From NCBI GenBank assembly GCA_964573105.1, contig CAZNIS010000033.1, positions 1 to 64,000 on the forward strand: a stretch of DNA of 64,000 nt, read 5' to 3'. This DNA is from CAKZSB01 sp964573105. GTDB lineage: Bacteria; Pseudomonadota; Gammaproteobacteria; Granulosicoccales; Granulosicoccaceae. The notes under the pieces are model-generated. The model was not told the DNA's origin. It did not search any database and was given only the letters and a program-made list of their open reading frames with translations. A program made the position numbers and the translations under genes. Shown here piece after piece: positions 16,645 through 25,281 of the stretch (position 1 is its first letter; each line of letters opens with the position of its first letter).

Positions 16645-17703
16645 TTAGCCAGAGGCGTTTGAGATGGTTGCCTTTCGCGCTGTGGGCGTTGGCCAATTGG
16701 CAGGTATGCGGGCACTGCCGCGCACCATGAGCTCGCTTTCAATTTCAACTTGCAGCTGGGTGGGTCGGCGATTGATCATGTCCATGATCATCACCACAGT
16801 AGCGGCTACCATCCGATTTACCGGTTGCCTGAGGGTAGTCAGGTTGAAAGTCTGCCATGCCGACATTTCAACATCATCGAAGCCAATGACAGAGACATCG
16901 TCGGGAACGTTAAGACCAATGTCGTACTTGAGTGTTTCAAGAACAGCGAATGCCATGTGATCGTTGCCGACAAAAATGGCGTCGGGATGTTGCGACGCGG
17001 CAAACAGTTCCCGGGTGGCTTCAATAGCCATTTCGCGCCGAAAGTGACTGTCGATACAGCGTATGGGGTGCAAGTCGTACTCTGCAAGTCCCTCGATCAG
17101 GCCCTGTTGGCGCTCGCGGCCGTTGAGTGATTTTTGCCAGCCGGATATGTGGGCGATGTGGTGGTGTCCACCCTCGGCCAGAAACCGGGCCGCGATTCGT
17201 CCGCCTTCCAGGTTGGTGGCACTCACCAGTGGCAGCCTGGGGTCATCCTGGCCGCGGTTGAACAACACAAACGGGATATCTGTCTTCCGCAGCCGGCGGG
17301 TCAGTTGATTGGATAAACTCACCGAGGCCAGAATGATCCCGTCGACCTGATGGGCCAGCAGATCTTCTATCACCCCGTCGACTTCCTCGGCGAGATTGGC
17401 GGCAAAAAAAACCATGACGTGATAGCCGTGGGCACGAAGCGCTTCGGAAAATCTTTGCAATGCCTCGGGATAGAAAGGATTGTTCAGATAGGCGACGACG
17501 ACGCCGATCGTGCGAGACTTGCCGGTGTTGAGTGAGCGCGCGAGTGTGTTGGGGCGGTAGCCAAGCTCTGCAGCGGCGGCGCGGACCTTTTGCTGCTTCT
17601 CTGTAGAGACTCTGGAGCCTGGTGCAAAAACGCGGCTGACCGTTGGCTGGCTGACACCTGCACGCTCAGCGACATCAGCCGCGGTAATTCTCGTCTGCCG
17701 CAT
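16645..17703 (-). CDS. LacI-family transcriptional regulator of the sugar ABC operon
   Basis: A 352-residue LacI/GalR regulator: helix-turn-helix at 5-25 (TAADVAERAGVSQPTVSRVF), the minor-groove hinge (PNTLARSLNTGKSRTIGVVV) and a periplasmic-binding-like effector domain with DGIILAS, VPDDVSVIGFDD and LTTLRQP. Its ATG overlaps the stop of the ABC ATPase gene (TAATG), so it is the fifth gene of the transporter operon and probably regulates its own transcription. A LacI-type operator is visible at 22044-22059 over the promoter. The ligand is presumably the transported sugar. Confidence 0.92.
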   Translation of the reverse strand: MRQTRITAADVAERAGVSQPTVSRVFAPGSRVSTEKQQKVRAAAAELGYRPNTLARSLNTGKSRTIGVVVAYLNNPFYPEALQRFSEALRAHGYHVMVFFAANLAEEVDGVIEDLLAHQVDGIILASVSLSNQLTRRLRKTDIPFVLFNRGQDDPRLPLVSATNLEGGRIAARFLAEGGHHHIAHISGWQKSLNGRERQQGLIEGLAEYDLHPIRCIDSHFRREMAIEATRELFAASQHPDAIFVGNDHMAFAVLETLKYDIGLNVPDDVSVIGFDDVEMSAWQTFNLTTLRQPVNRMVAATVVMIMDMINRRPTQLQVEIESELMVRGSARIPANWPTPTARKATISNASG

Positions 17704-18773
17704 TAATTTGTGTGTGTCTCGCGCAACCGCAAGCCGGATTCAGGGTCGAACAAATACAGATGAGCTGGATCCAGGGTGATGCCGATAGTCTCGTCCTGCT
17801 CTTTGCGCAGGTGTCGATCACCACGCACCATGATTCGTTGCTCGCCACACTGGACTGTCAGCAGTGTATTCTCGCCGGTATTTTCAAAGGCGTAGACTAT
17901 GGCGTCTGTAAAGCCCTGTCCGGCTTCAAGTGCTGCGACATCGTCTGCTCTGACACCCACCGTCACATGTGCGTGATCGGCGGCGTCTATCGCGACCAGT
18001 GGCGTCCCGTCGATCGTTTTGAAAATCCCGTCGCTGATTGAGCCCTCGATGAGGTTCATCGCCGGTGAACCGATGAAGCCCGCGACAAACAGATTATGCG
18101 GATCGTTGTAGATTTCATCCGGTGTGCCGAGCTGCTGGATCACGCCGTCTTTCATCACCGCGACACGATCGGCCAGCGTCATGGCTTCGATTTGATCGTG
18201 TGTGACATAGACGGTGGTGATTTTTAGTTCGCGGCTAAGGTGTTTTAATTCGGCGCGCATCGATACACGCAGCTTGGCATCGAGGTTGGACAATGGTTCA
18301 TCCATCAGGAACAGTTGCGGCGTACGCACAATCGCCCGTGCCAGTGCCACTCGCTGGCGCTGGCCGCCAGACAGGGCCTTGGGTTTTCGATCGAGAAAGC
18401 CAGTGAGTTCAACCTGTTCTGCGGCACGCTGTACGCGGGGGGTGATTTCCTCTTTTGGCGTATTGCGCACTCTCAACGGATACGCAATATTGTTGAATAC
18501 TGTCATGTGAGGATACAAGCCGTAATTTTGAAACACCATGGCCACATCGCGATCTTTGGGCAGTGCATCGTTGACCATCTGATCGCCTATCCAGATCTCG
18601 CCCGCTGTCGGCTCTTCAAGGCCAGCGATCATTCGCATGGTGGTGGTTTTGCCGCAACCCGACGGGCCCAGTAACACCAGAAATTCGCGATCGGCAATAT
18701 CCAGCGATTGATTGTCGACGCCGACAAAACTACCCCAGCGTTTGGTCAGGTTTTTCAAACTGACGCTGGCCAC
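17703..18773 (-). CDS. Sugar ABC transporter ATP-binding protein (MalK/UgpC type)
   Basis: The 356-residue ATPase has Walker A GPSGCGKTT, Q-loop VFQNYGLYP, signature LSGGQRQRVALARA, Walker B LFLMDEPLSNLD and H-loop VYVTHDQ, followed by a C-terminal OB-like (TOBE) regulatory domain of about 120 residues, as in CUT1 importers. Start is GTG at 18773, sharing bases with the permease stop (TAGTG); an upstream longer frame lacks family similarity. It energises the two permeases upstream. Confidence 0.95.
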   Translation of the reverse strand: MASVSLKNLTKRWGSFVGVDNQSLDIADREFLVLLGPSGCGKTTTMRMIAGLEEPTAGEIWIGDQMVNDALPKDRDVAMVFQNYGLYPHMTVFNNIAYPLRVRNTPKEEITPRVQRAAEQVELTGFLDRKPKALSGGQRQRVALARAIVRTPQLFLMDEPLSNLDAKLRVSMRAELKHLSRELKITTVYVTHDQIEAMTLADRVAVMKDGVIQQLGTPDEIYNDPHNLFVAGFIGSPAMNLIEGSISDGIFKTIDGTPLVAIDAADHAHVTVGVRADDVAALEAGQGFTDAIVYAFENTGENTLLTVQCGEQRIMVRGDRHLRKEQDETIGITLDPAHLYLFDPESGLRLRETHTN

Positions 18774-19600
18774 TAGCGTACTGCCCCCATGGTCATCCCC
18801 TGTACAAAGTATTTTCTGATCATAAGTGCCAGTGTGAACATGGGCAGCATGATGATAATGCCGGCGGCACTCAACAAGTTCCACAAATCCCCTTCCTCCG
18901 CCTTGAACAGCGCCAGGCCGATAGGCAGGGTAACGGCATCGCGATTGGTAAGAATCAGCGCAAACAGGAATTCATTCCAGGCAATGATGAAGCAGAAGAT
19001 CCCCGCTGTGAGCAGCCCCGGCGCTGCCATTGGCAAAACGATATTGCGGATCACTTGTAGACGGGAGGAGCCATCGACCAAAGCGGCCTCTTCGGTGTCT
19101 ATGGGTATACCGTCGATGAAACCTTTGATCATCCATATCGCGAACGGCATGACGATGGCCAGGTTGACGAGTATCAGCCCGATGCGAGTGTCGAGCAGTC
19201 CAACATCGCGGAACATCACAAAGAAGGGCAGGATGATGACCACTGCCGGCACGAACTGGGTCGCGAGGATGGTCACGAGCATGGCGGTTTCGCCGACCAG
19301 CCGAAATCGGGAAAACGAATAGGCGGCCATGGTTGCAATGGGTATGGCAATTATCACGGTGACAAACGCGACGACGGTTGAGTTGACCAGCTTTTGCCCA
19401 AGGTAGTAAGGCGGTTCAAATACGGTGAGAAAATTCTGCAGCGTCGGCTTGAACAACAATTTAAGCTGAAAAACATCAATGTGGTTTTTAAACGCGGCGA
19501 GAAAAATCCACAGTATGGGTACCAGCATGATCAGTGTTGCCAGTAGTATCAGGCCAACCTGCAATAGTCGAAACAGTGATTTTTTCTGTTTTGAATTCAT
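18773..19600 (-). CDS. Sugar ABC transporter permease (MalG type)
   Basis: 275 residues with six hydrophobic helices; the EAA loop that docks to the ATPase is EAALVDGSSRLQVIRNIVLPMAAPG. Inner-membrane half of a CUT1 carbohydrate importer. Starts at the ATG at 19600, 12 bases after the partner permease, and ends overlapping the ATPase start. Confidence 0.94.
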   Translation of the reverse strand: MNSKQKKSLFRLLQVGLILLATLIMLVPILWIFLAAFKNHIDVFQLKLLFKPTLQNFLTVFEPPYYLGQKLVNSTVVAFVTVIIAIPIATMAAYSFSRFRLVGETAMLVTILATQFVPAVVIILPFFVMFRDVGLLDTRIGLILVNLAIVMPFAIWMIKGFIDGIPIDTEEAALVDGSSRLQVIRNIVLPMAAPGLLTAGIFCFIIAWNEFLFALILTNRDAVTLPIGLALFKAEEGDLWNLLSAAGIIIMLPMFTLALMIRKYFVQGMTMGAVR

Positions 19601-19612
19601 CTGACTTTGCGC

Positions 19613-20485
19613 CTAGTTCTTTCGGAACACGTAGCGCGCATAGGCGTAGGTCAGGAATATCATCGGTATCACCATCAGCCAGGCCACCGAGGAGGCGTAG
19701 CCTATCTGGCCGTATTTCATACCGTTGAAGTAGATGTAGTGACTCAGAGTCTGGGTCGCGGTGCCCGGGCCGCCGTTGGTCAGCATGAATATCTGATCAA
19801 ATGTCTTCAGGCTGAAAATCGATTTCAGAATAATAACGACGGCTAGAACAGGTGCCAGTTGAGGTAGTGTGATATCCCGGAAAACGCGCCAGCCACTCGC
19901 GCCGTCAACCTGAGCGGCCTCCAGTGTGTCGCGCGGGATGCTGGCCAGTCCGCCAATCAGCACCAGTGTGAGGAAGGGAATCCAGCCCCAGACATCGGCC
20001 ATCACACAGACGGCAAACGCAAGCGTCGGGTCGGCCAGCCAGCTCACGTCGGCCAGTGGCGGTATCATCACGCCAAAAAATGCATCAAACAGCCCGAATT
20101 CCGGGTTGAACATGAAACGGAAGGATACGCCGATCAGTGCCGGGCTCATGGCGAAAGGCAATATCAGCAGTGTCTGCACGCCAGATCTGAATCTGCCACC
20201 TGGTGCCAGCAATAGTGCCAGTGCCAGTGCGAACAGTGTGGTCAGGCAGACCGTAACTACCGTGTAGACCGCCGTGACCCAAACCGAATTCCAGAATGCA
20301 GGCTCATACAAAAACGCCCACGTGTAATTCTCCCAGCCGATGTATTGATCGAGGGAGCCCGGCCGGTTCAGGCGGCCAACCGTGAAGGATAGCCGCAACG
20401 ATTCGATCAGCGGCCAGATGGTCGTGGCAAACACCACCAGTACAGCGGGTATGACCAGCAGATATTTTAGGGTTCGGTCTTTCAT
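19613..20485 (-). CDS. Sugar ABC transporter permease (MalF type)
   Basis: 290 residues starting at the ATG at 20485 (GCAGGCG upstream), the longer upstream frame being rejected because its first 54 residues are hydrophilic and unlike the family. The first helix is LLVIPAVLVVFATTIWPLI and the EAA motif is EAAQVDGASGWRVFRDITLPQLAP. It pairs with the MalG-type permease to form the membrane channel. Confidence 0.94.
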   Translation of the reverse strand: MKDRTLKYLLVIPAVLVVFATTIWPLIESLRLSFTVGRLNRPGSLDQYIGWENYTWAFLYEPAFWNSVWVTAVYTVVTVCLTTLFALALALLLAPGGRFRSGVQTLLILPFAMSPALIGVSFRFMFNPEFGLFDAFFGVMIPPLADVSWLADPTLAFAVCVMADVWGWIPFLTLVLIGGLASIPRDTLEAAQVDGASGWRVFRDITLPQLAPVLAVVIILKSIFSLKTFDQIFMLTNGGPGTATQTLSHYIYFNGMKYGQIGYASSVAWLMVIPMIFLTYAYARYVFRKN

Positions 20486-20626
20486 GACGCCTGCTGCAGG
20501 CCGATTGCCAGGCAGTTTATCGGTTTTGATGACTGTCTTTGCGAAAGACAGACCCGGGTAGCATTTGCGCGGTTTGCGCAAGCGGGCAGCCGGTTGCTCT
20601 GGCGTGGACTGCGCACGGGGCCGTGG

Positions 20627-20659
20627 CGCCCGCCATGATTGATACAACCATGGCGGGCG
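20627..20659 (-). terminator. Hairpin between binding-protein and permease genes
   Basis: A perfect 11-base-pair stem (CGCCCGCCATG at 20627-20637 against 20649-20659) with an 11-base loop lies between the solute-binding protein gene and the first permease. Hairpins here typically attenuate or stabilise so that the binding protein is made in excess; no T run follows. Confidence 0.6.
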
Positions 20660-20681
20660 GGGCTACTATGAGCGCTTCAAC

Positions 20682-21998
20682 CTACTTGATGCGGCCTGCG
20701 CGTTTGAGGATGCGGTCAGCCTGTTTGGCCGCATCTGTCATCAGCTGGCGCGTGTCGCCTCCGGCTGCTGCCTCGGCGATGGCGGCCGAGAGCAGATCAC
20801 CCACCTCGGGCCACTCGGCGATCTGCGGCATGATGTCGGACTCTTTCAGTGATTCCCATGCGGCCAACTGAATGTTGTCATTCGCGGCGTTGACTTCTTC
20901 ATCCTGCAGCGAGGAGATATGCGTCACGACGTTGTTGACGATCGATTTGCCTTTGACTTCACGCACCGTGGCATTGGCCTTGTCCATCGCGGGGTTGGAC
21001 AACCATTTCAGAAATTCCCAGGCGGCATCCTGGTTTTTGCTGTAGTTGGAAATCGCAAACGGCATTGAGATCGCGTAGGTTTTGGTCACTCCGCCATAGG
21101 AAGGCATGCCGACAAAGCCAATCTGGTCCTTGGTCAGGGTGGAGGTGTCCGGATTCTGGAAACCTGAGTAGAACCACCACCAGCCCGGGATCATTGCAGA
21201 TTTGCCTTGCATGAATGACTGACGAGCATCTTGTTCTACGAATGCCAGTGAATTGGGATTCGCGACACCGTGTTTGGTCAGCAGTTCGACATACGACTCA
21301 GTTGCAGCAATCGCGGCGTCGGTTGTCCAGGCGGCACTGCCGTCTTCATTGAACACCTGCTCACCGGCTCCCCACAGGAAGTTCAGCCAGATGAAGAGAT
21401 TCTGCCGGTTTCCGTCGTTGTTGAAATACAGGGCGATCGGCGAGATATCATCGTGCGCCCAGTCGGCACCCATGGCGGCGATCTCTTCCCATGATGTGGG
21501 GGGCGTATCGATGAGGTCTTTGCGGTAAAACAGAACCTGTGGGTGGGCGCGCAGCGGAAACCCCAGAGTCTGGCCTTCGAACTGAGCGGAACGGGCAAAG
21601 GCGGCTGGATAGCGATCCATCGAGATGCCGTCACGCGCCATCAGTTCATCGATCGGGCGGAGCCAGTGCGCATTGGGCGGCCCCCAGCTGTCGAGGTAGT
21701 TCACCACGTCGAACGTGCCGTTGGCGGCGATGCCCTCGGCGTTGATTTTTTCCTGCAGTGAACCAAACGGGATGAATGTCCACTCGGTTTCAATGCCGGT
21801 CAGTTCTTTGAATTCATCAGCGCGCAACATCAGACCGTCGAACTGAGGTGTGACCACGCTGAGGATGTTGAGCTTGGTGCCATCGAATGGCTTGCCCGCT
21901 GTCAGGTTGTAAGGCAGATCCTCGGCAGACACCGAGAAACTGGCTGCGCTCAGCAGCGAGGCGGCCAAAATGCCCTTCAGCAATTGTCTTTTGCCCAT
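20682..21998 (-). CDS. Extracellular sugar-binding protein of the ABC importer
   Basis: 438 residues with a Sec signal peptide (cut near SVSA/E at residue 25). The mature protein is a type 1 extracellular solute-binding protein with the usual opening (GTKLNILSVVTPQFDGLMLRADEFKELTGIETEW). It has the strongest ribosome-binding site of the operon (GGAGGAG). First gene of the operon behind the LacI-type operator. The sugar cannot be read from the sequence. Confidence 0.92.
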   Translation of the reverse strand: MGKRQLLKGILAASLLSAASFSVSAEDLPYNLTAGKPFDGTKLNILSVVTPQFDGLMLRADEFKELTGIETEWTFIPFGSLQEKINAEGIAANGTFDVVNYLDSWGPPNAHWLRPIDELMARDGISMDRYPAAFARSAQFEGQTLGFPLRAHPQVLFYRKDLIDTPPTSWEEIAAMGADWAHDDISPIALYFNNDGNRQNLFIWLNFLWGAGEQVFNEDGSAAWTTDAAIAATESYVELLTKHGVANPNSLAFVEQDARQSFMQGKSAMIPGWWWFYSGFQNPDTSTLTKDQIGFVGMPSYGGVTKTYAISMPFAISNYSKNQDAAWEFLKWLSNPAMDKANATVREVKGKSIVNNVVTHISSLQDEEVNAANDNIQLAAWESLKESDIMPQIAEWPEVGDLLSAAIAEAAAGGDTRQLMTDAAKQADRILKRAGRIK

Positions 21999-22043
21999 AG
22001 AGACTCCTCCGGTTGTGGTGCGAAAGTCCGGTGACTGGTTCGC

Positions 22044-22082
22044 TTGAATGCGTATTCAAACAGAGATTGAATACCATCTCAA
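22044..22082 (-). promoter_or_regulatory. LacI-type operator overlapping the transporter promoter
   Basis: TTGAATGCGTATTCAA (22044-22059) is an inverted repeat with arms TTGAAT/ATTCAA around a central CG, the usual LacI/GalR operator design. On the minus strand a -35 (TTGAGA, 22077-22082) and, 17 bases on, a -10 (TTGAAT, 22054-22059) overlap it, so repressor binding would block the promoter. It lies 46 bases ahead of the binding-protein ATG. A second half-site (GATTGAATACC) is adjacent. Confidence 0.65.
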
Positions 22083-22379
22083 GCGCTAAATCGAGATCGG
22101 GGAAGCGGTGAAAGTCGGTTGCCAACACGGCCAAAGATGCAGACCGGGACTACCGCTACAGCTGGCTTGGCAGCCGATCGGATCGCCTCTGCGACCCGCC
22201 CGGCAGCAGGGCGGCTCCCCACTATTGTTGAGCCGGGGCAGGGCAAGAACGGCGGTAAACCGCGGCGTTGCGGCGGCGGATCAGCGCAGGGGTAGTCAGG
22301 ATGCGCGTTTTGCCGGGAGGGTCAAGGCGCGACCCGTTTGGGCAGGGTAGGGCAGGCGCTTTTTCTATGGCCTGTTTAT
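22083..22379. other. Intergenic region upstream of the sugar operon
   Basis: About 300 bases between the transporter promoter and the end of the VCBS-repeat gene. Several GC-rich inverted segments (for example CCCGGC/GCCGGG around 22198 and 22233) could terminate the upstream gene, but I see no clear terminator and no gene. Confidence 0.4.
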
Positions 22380-23855
22380 TTATCGCTTGAACTGCAACGT
22401 GTGATAGCGACCCGGTGCGAGCCCCGTATGAATGCTCTTGTGACCCCCGGGCCAGGTGATCTCCACATCCACGGGCGCACTGTGATTGCCCAGCCCGAAA
22501 TGCAGGCGATTATCGTTTTGATTGCCCTCGCCGGTGGCAGCATCGACGTGGCGGGTCAATTGTTTCTTGCCCAGCGTGATTCGCGCCACCGCGCCAAGCG
22601 CAGACCAGTTGACCGTGCTGGCATCACCATAAAGTGCCAGCCCGATCCAGTTGCCGCGATTACCCTCGTTGAGCAGCATCCTGCCATTGGCGACCAGATC
22701 CAGATCGCCATCATTGTCGATATCGGCCCAGGCCGCCTGGTAGCTTGGACCCAGCAGTGGCAGTTTCTCGCGGCTGCCGGCCTCCTCAAACTTCCAGGCG
22801 CCTGAGTTGCGGTAGAGGACAGAGTGATTGCTGTCGCCGTCGGTGCTTTTTTCGTAGACAGTGCTCAGAAAGAAATCCAGATTGCCGTCGTTGTCATAGT
22901 CTGCCAGCGCGGCCGAAGCGTAGGACTCCTGCCAGCGCAGATTGGTCAGGTAGCTGCGATCATCGAAACGAAACTGCGCCTGTGGGCCAGTATTTTCCAG
23001 CACCTGTGGCCGATCCTGGTACTCAGGCCGGTGCGAGAAGTTGGCGACGAATATATCCAGACGGCCGTCGTTGTTGAAATCACCGAACGCGGAGCCAATG
23101 GTATGGCCGGCCTGGCGGTACTGTTTGCCCACGTAGCTTATTTTGCGTTTGAGCTTGCCGGCGACCCAGCTCGCCTCGGCGACATCGGTAAAATTGCCAC
23201 GTCCGTCATTTCGCAACAGTGCATTAGGCTGCAATCGATAGTGTGACAAATAGAGATCGATGTGCCCGTCTGCGTTGTAATCGGCGGCGGTCACGCCACG
23301 GGTTGAACGCGACGCCTCTGGTTTGCTGCTCCAGTGGCGAACGAACTTACCGTTGCCGGTGTTGCGATAGATATGATCGGCGAAAACCTGTTTTTTAAAT
23401 TTCTCGTAGCCACCGATGTACAAATCGAGTCGTGCATCGTTGTCGATATCTATCCAGATGGCAGCGCGGGAAGTCTTGGCGGGCAGTGCTGGAAACGGCA
23501 CTTTGCGAAACCGCTTGCCATCTTCGTTGCGGTAGAGTTCGCCACGCGTGTAGTTGAAGAGATCGGGTCTGCCGTCGTTGTTGTAGTCGCCCCAGACACC
23601 GGCGCCACGCGGCAGGCCAGATTTCGCCACTGCAGTGAATCGAGCGCCTCCTGCGTTGCGGTAGAGTTTTCCGCCCGCGTACAAATCGATTCGTCCGTCG
23701 CCGTCGTAATCTGCGAACGCAGCTTTGCCATCGGCATTGAAGTCGGCTGCGGCGCTGATATCGCGAAAGCCGGCTTGCGCAGCGACACTGCTGAACAAAA
23801 TCGCGGCAATGCCCAGTGCCAGGGTGCCGGGTGCATTTTTCAGGGGTGCGAACAT
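22380..23855 (-). CDS. Secreted VCBS/FG-GAP-repeat protein with ASPIC/UnbV domain
   Basis: 491 residues with a signal peptide (cut after VAAQA). At least seven tandem FG-GAP/VCBS repeats of the form 'DYDGDGRIDLY..G.LYRN' give calcium-binding DxDxDG loops and a predicted beta-propeller. The C-terminal 80 residues (ALGAVARITLGKKQ and VEITWPGGHKSIHTGL) are an ASPIC/UnbV domain. Such secreted proteins are common in marine bacteria and often bind polysaccharides or surfaces; a function is not established. I start at the ATG at 23855 because the preceding 24 residues do not fit a signal peptide. Confidence 0.85.
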   Translation of the reverse strand: MFAPLKNAPGTLALGIAAILFSSVAAQAGFRDISAAADFNADGKAAFADYDGDGRIDLYAGGKLYRNAGGARFTAVAKSGLPRGAGVWGDYNNDGRPDLFNYTRGELYRNEDGKRFRKVPFPALPAKTSRAAIWIDIDNDARLDLYIGGYEKFKKQVFADHIYRNTGNGKFVRHWSSKPEASRSTRGVTAADYNADGHIDLYLSHYRLQPNALLRNDGRGNFTDVAEASWVAGKLKRKISYVGKQYRQAGHTIGSAFGDFNNDGRLDIFVANFSHRPEYQDRPQVLENTGPQAQFRFDDRSYLTNLRWQESYASAALADYDNDGNLDFFLSTVYEKSTDGDSNHSVLYRNSGAWKFEEAGSREKLPLLGPSYQAAWADIDNDGDLDLVANGRMLLNEGNRGNWIGLALYGDASTVNWSALGAVARITLGKKQLTRHVDAATGEGNQNDNRLHFGLGNHSAPVDVEITWPGGHKSIHTGLAPGRYHTLQFKR

Positions 23856-23991
23856 GTCAATCGATCTGCTGGTTGTGCGTATTGCATGTTGGGTCAAACC
23901 GCGCCACCGGCGTGTTAACAATTGCAAGTGCGGAATTTCCTGCAGGGCATAGCGCCCCGGCTCTCGCGACAGTTCGCAGGCTGGTTGTTGG

Positions 23992-24390
23992 CTAGTGCTG
24001 ACCTGCAGCCGTGTGATTGAGCATTGCGCGGCTGTTGGATCGAGACAGATCGATCACATCGAGTACGCCACAAGCCAGGTAACGTTGCAGGTCGCCAGGT
24101 GCAACCGGCAGGCGGCTGGCCAGCACCACGGGAATCCGTGAATGATACAGGCGGTGTGCCAGGTAGATCTGCTGTGCCAGCTCCTCACCGGCCAGATCAT
24201 CGATATCAATCACGATCATGTCTGCCAGTGCGGTAACGCCCAGGCCGTCGTAGTGCAGACGTTCGACGTATCGCACTGCCGTTGGATCGGTGTGCAGGAA
24301 ACGGCTGATTTGAACACTCAACGTGCGCTGGTTTCCGACCAGGGTAATCTGTTGATAGGGGCTGAGCACAGGATATTGACTTGTTGCCAT
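23992..24390 (-). CDS. Small protein with a degenerate receiver-like fold
   Basis: 132 residues behind a good GGGAGAG site. The pattern MIVIDIDDLAGEELAQQI, then IPVVLASRLPV and LACGVLDVIDLS follows the beta3-to-alpha5 order of a response-regulator receiver domain, with an Asp at the phosphorylation position, but the acidic pair at the N-terminus is missing and the C-terminal Lys is not clear. It may be an unphosphorylated pseudo-receiver. No kinase is adjacent. It is divergent from the next gene. Confidence 0.55.
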   Translation of the reverse strand: MATSQYPVLSPYQQITLVGNQRTLSVQISRFLHTDPTAVRYVERLHYDGLGVTALADMIVIDIDDLAGEELAQQIYLAHRLYHSRIPVVLASRLPVAPGDLQRYLACGVLDVIDLSRSNSRAMLNHTAAGQH

Positions 24391-24645
24391 TATTCTCTCC
24401 CGATGATTGGGGATGAAATCAAAGTGCCGGTGATTTCGTCATGTTGCGTTCAGTTAACGGGATGCTGAGGGTTTCTCTTGTGCGCGCTGGTGTAAAGGAT
24501 TGTGAATCGGGCCGTTCAGCGCTCCGGCGCCACCCTGGAGACCGGAACTGGATCAATTTTCCTGCCATCTGCCATCGTTGCGGACAGGGTTCGCGCTATG
24601 CAGTTCACCTGTGCCCGGGACCGCCGGTCGATCATTGCGTTGTCC

Positions 24646-24702
24646 GATCGTGGTAACTGCCGGTACCTTTGATGGATCGTGGTAATTGACAAGTCGTATA
24701 AT
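24646..24702 (+). promoter_or_regulatory. Direct repeat and -10 box upstream of a hypothetical gene
   Basis: GATCGTGGTAAYTG occurs twice, at 24646-24659 and 24675-24688, 29 bases apart (close to three helical turns), and the second copy is followed by a consensus TATAAT at 24697-24702. There is no good -35 at 17 bases, so the repeats may be activator sites. The ATG is at 24732. The rest of the 24391-24645 interval shows nothing else. Confidence 0.4.
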
Positions 24703-24731
24703 GACCATTGCTTTAAGTGCAGAGGGTGTCA

Positions 24732-25262
24732 ATGGCCTATCAGTACCGGATCAGCTTGATGATCAGAACCTTGCCGCAAACGATAGATTTTGAGGTGCGC
24801 AAAGACGAATGGCTGCGTGCGCAGGATCTGTTTGATCACTCGTCAGAGTTTTATGCTGAAAAACGGTTTTTGTTGTTTAACAGCATTGAGGGTCATGCCG
24901 TTGCTGTGAGTCTGCAGGATGTGCAAATGGTGAAATTTCCACTTGAGATTGCACCGTTTGCATCTGATCAGAAGCATAGCGAGGACTGCGTGCGTGTGTG
25001 GTTCAGGGGGCGAAGCGAACCTGCAGAGCTCACCACTGGCGATGATAAAAGCGAACTGGCGGCTTTTTTAGTGCTGCTCGATGCTTGTGCTGATCAGGTG
25101 CAATTTTCAGGCTTTCACGATGTAGATGACGAATTGCTGCAAGTCAACGTTCAGGAAGTGCTGTTGATGACCGCGCCGCTGCACGAAGTCAATGAAGGAT
25201 ACAAGGCAATGCGCCTGGCAACGGATGAGATGTCAGACGGATCGGATGACATTCCATTCTAG
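24732..25262 (+). CDS. Conserved-looking hypothetical protein
   Basis: 176 residues from the ATG at 24732 (AGAGGG 8-13 bases upstream). Acidic, no signal peptide or helices. The pattern suggests an alternating alpha/beta cytoplasmic protein (DFEVRKDEWLRAQDLFD, KRFLLFNSIEGHAVAVSLQDVQMVKF), ending in an acidic SDGSDDIPF tail, a type sometimes seen in single-stranded DNA-binding partners. I do not recognise a family. Confidence 0.55.
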   Translation: MAYQYRISLMIRTLPQTIDFEVRKDEWLRAQDLFDHSSEFYAEKRFLLFNSIEGHAVAVSLQDVQMVKFPLEIAPFASDQKHSEDCVRVWFRGRSEPAELTTGDDKSELAAFLVLLDACADQVQFSGFHDVDDELLQVNVQEVLLMTAPLHEVNEGYKAMRLATDEMSDGSDDIPF

Positions 25263-25281
25263 TAGTCGATCAACCGCAGTG

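Noticed and set aside
24686..24702. TTGACA and TATAAT read as one promoter
   Set aside because: The spacing is only 5 bases, so they cannot be a -35/-10 pair.
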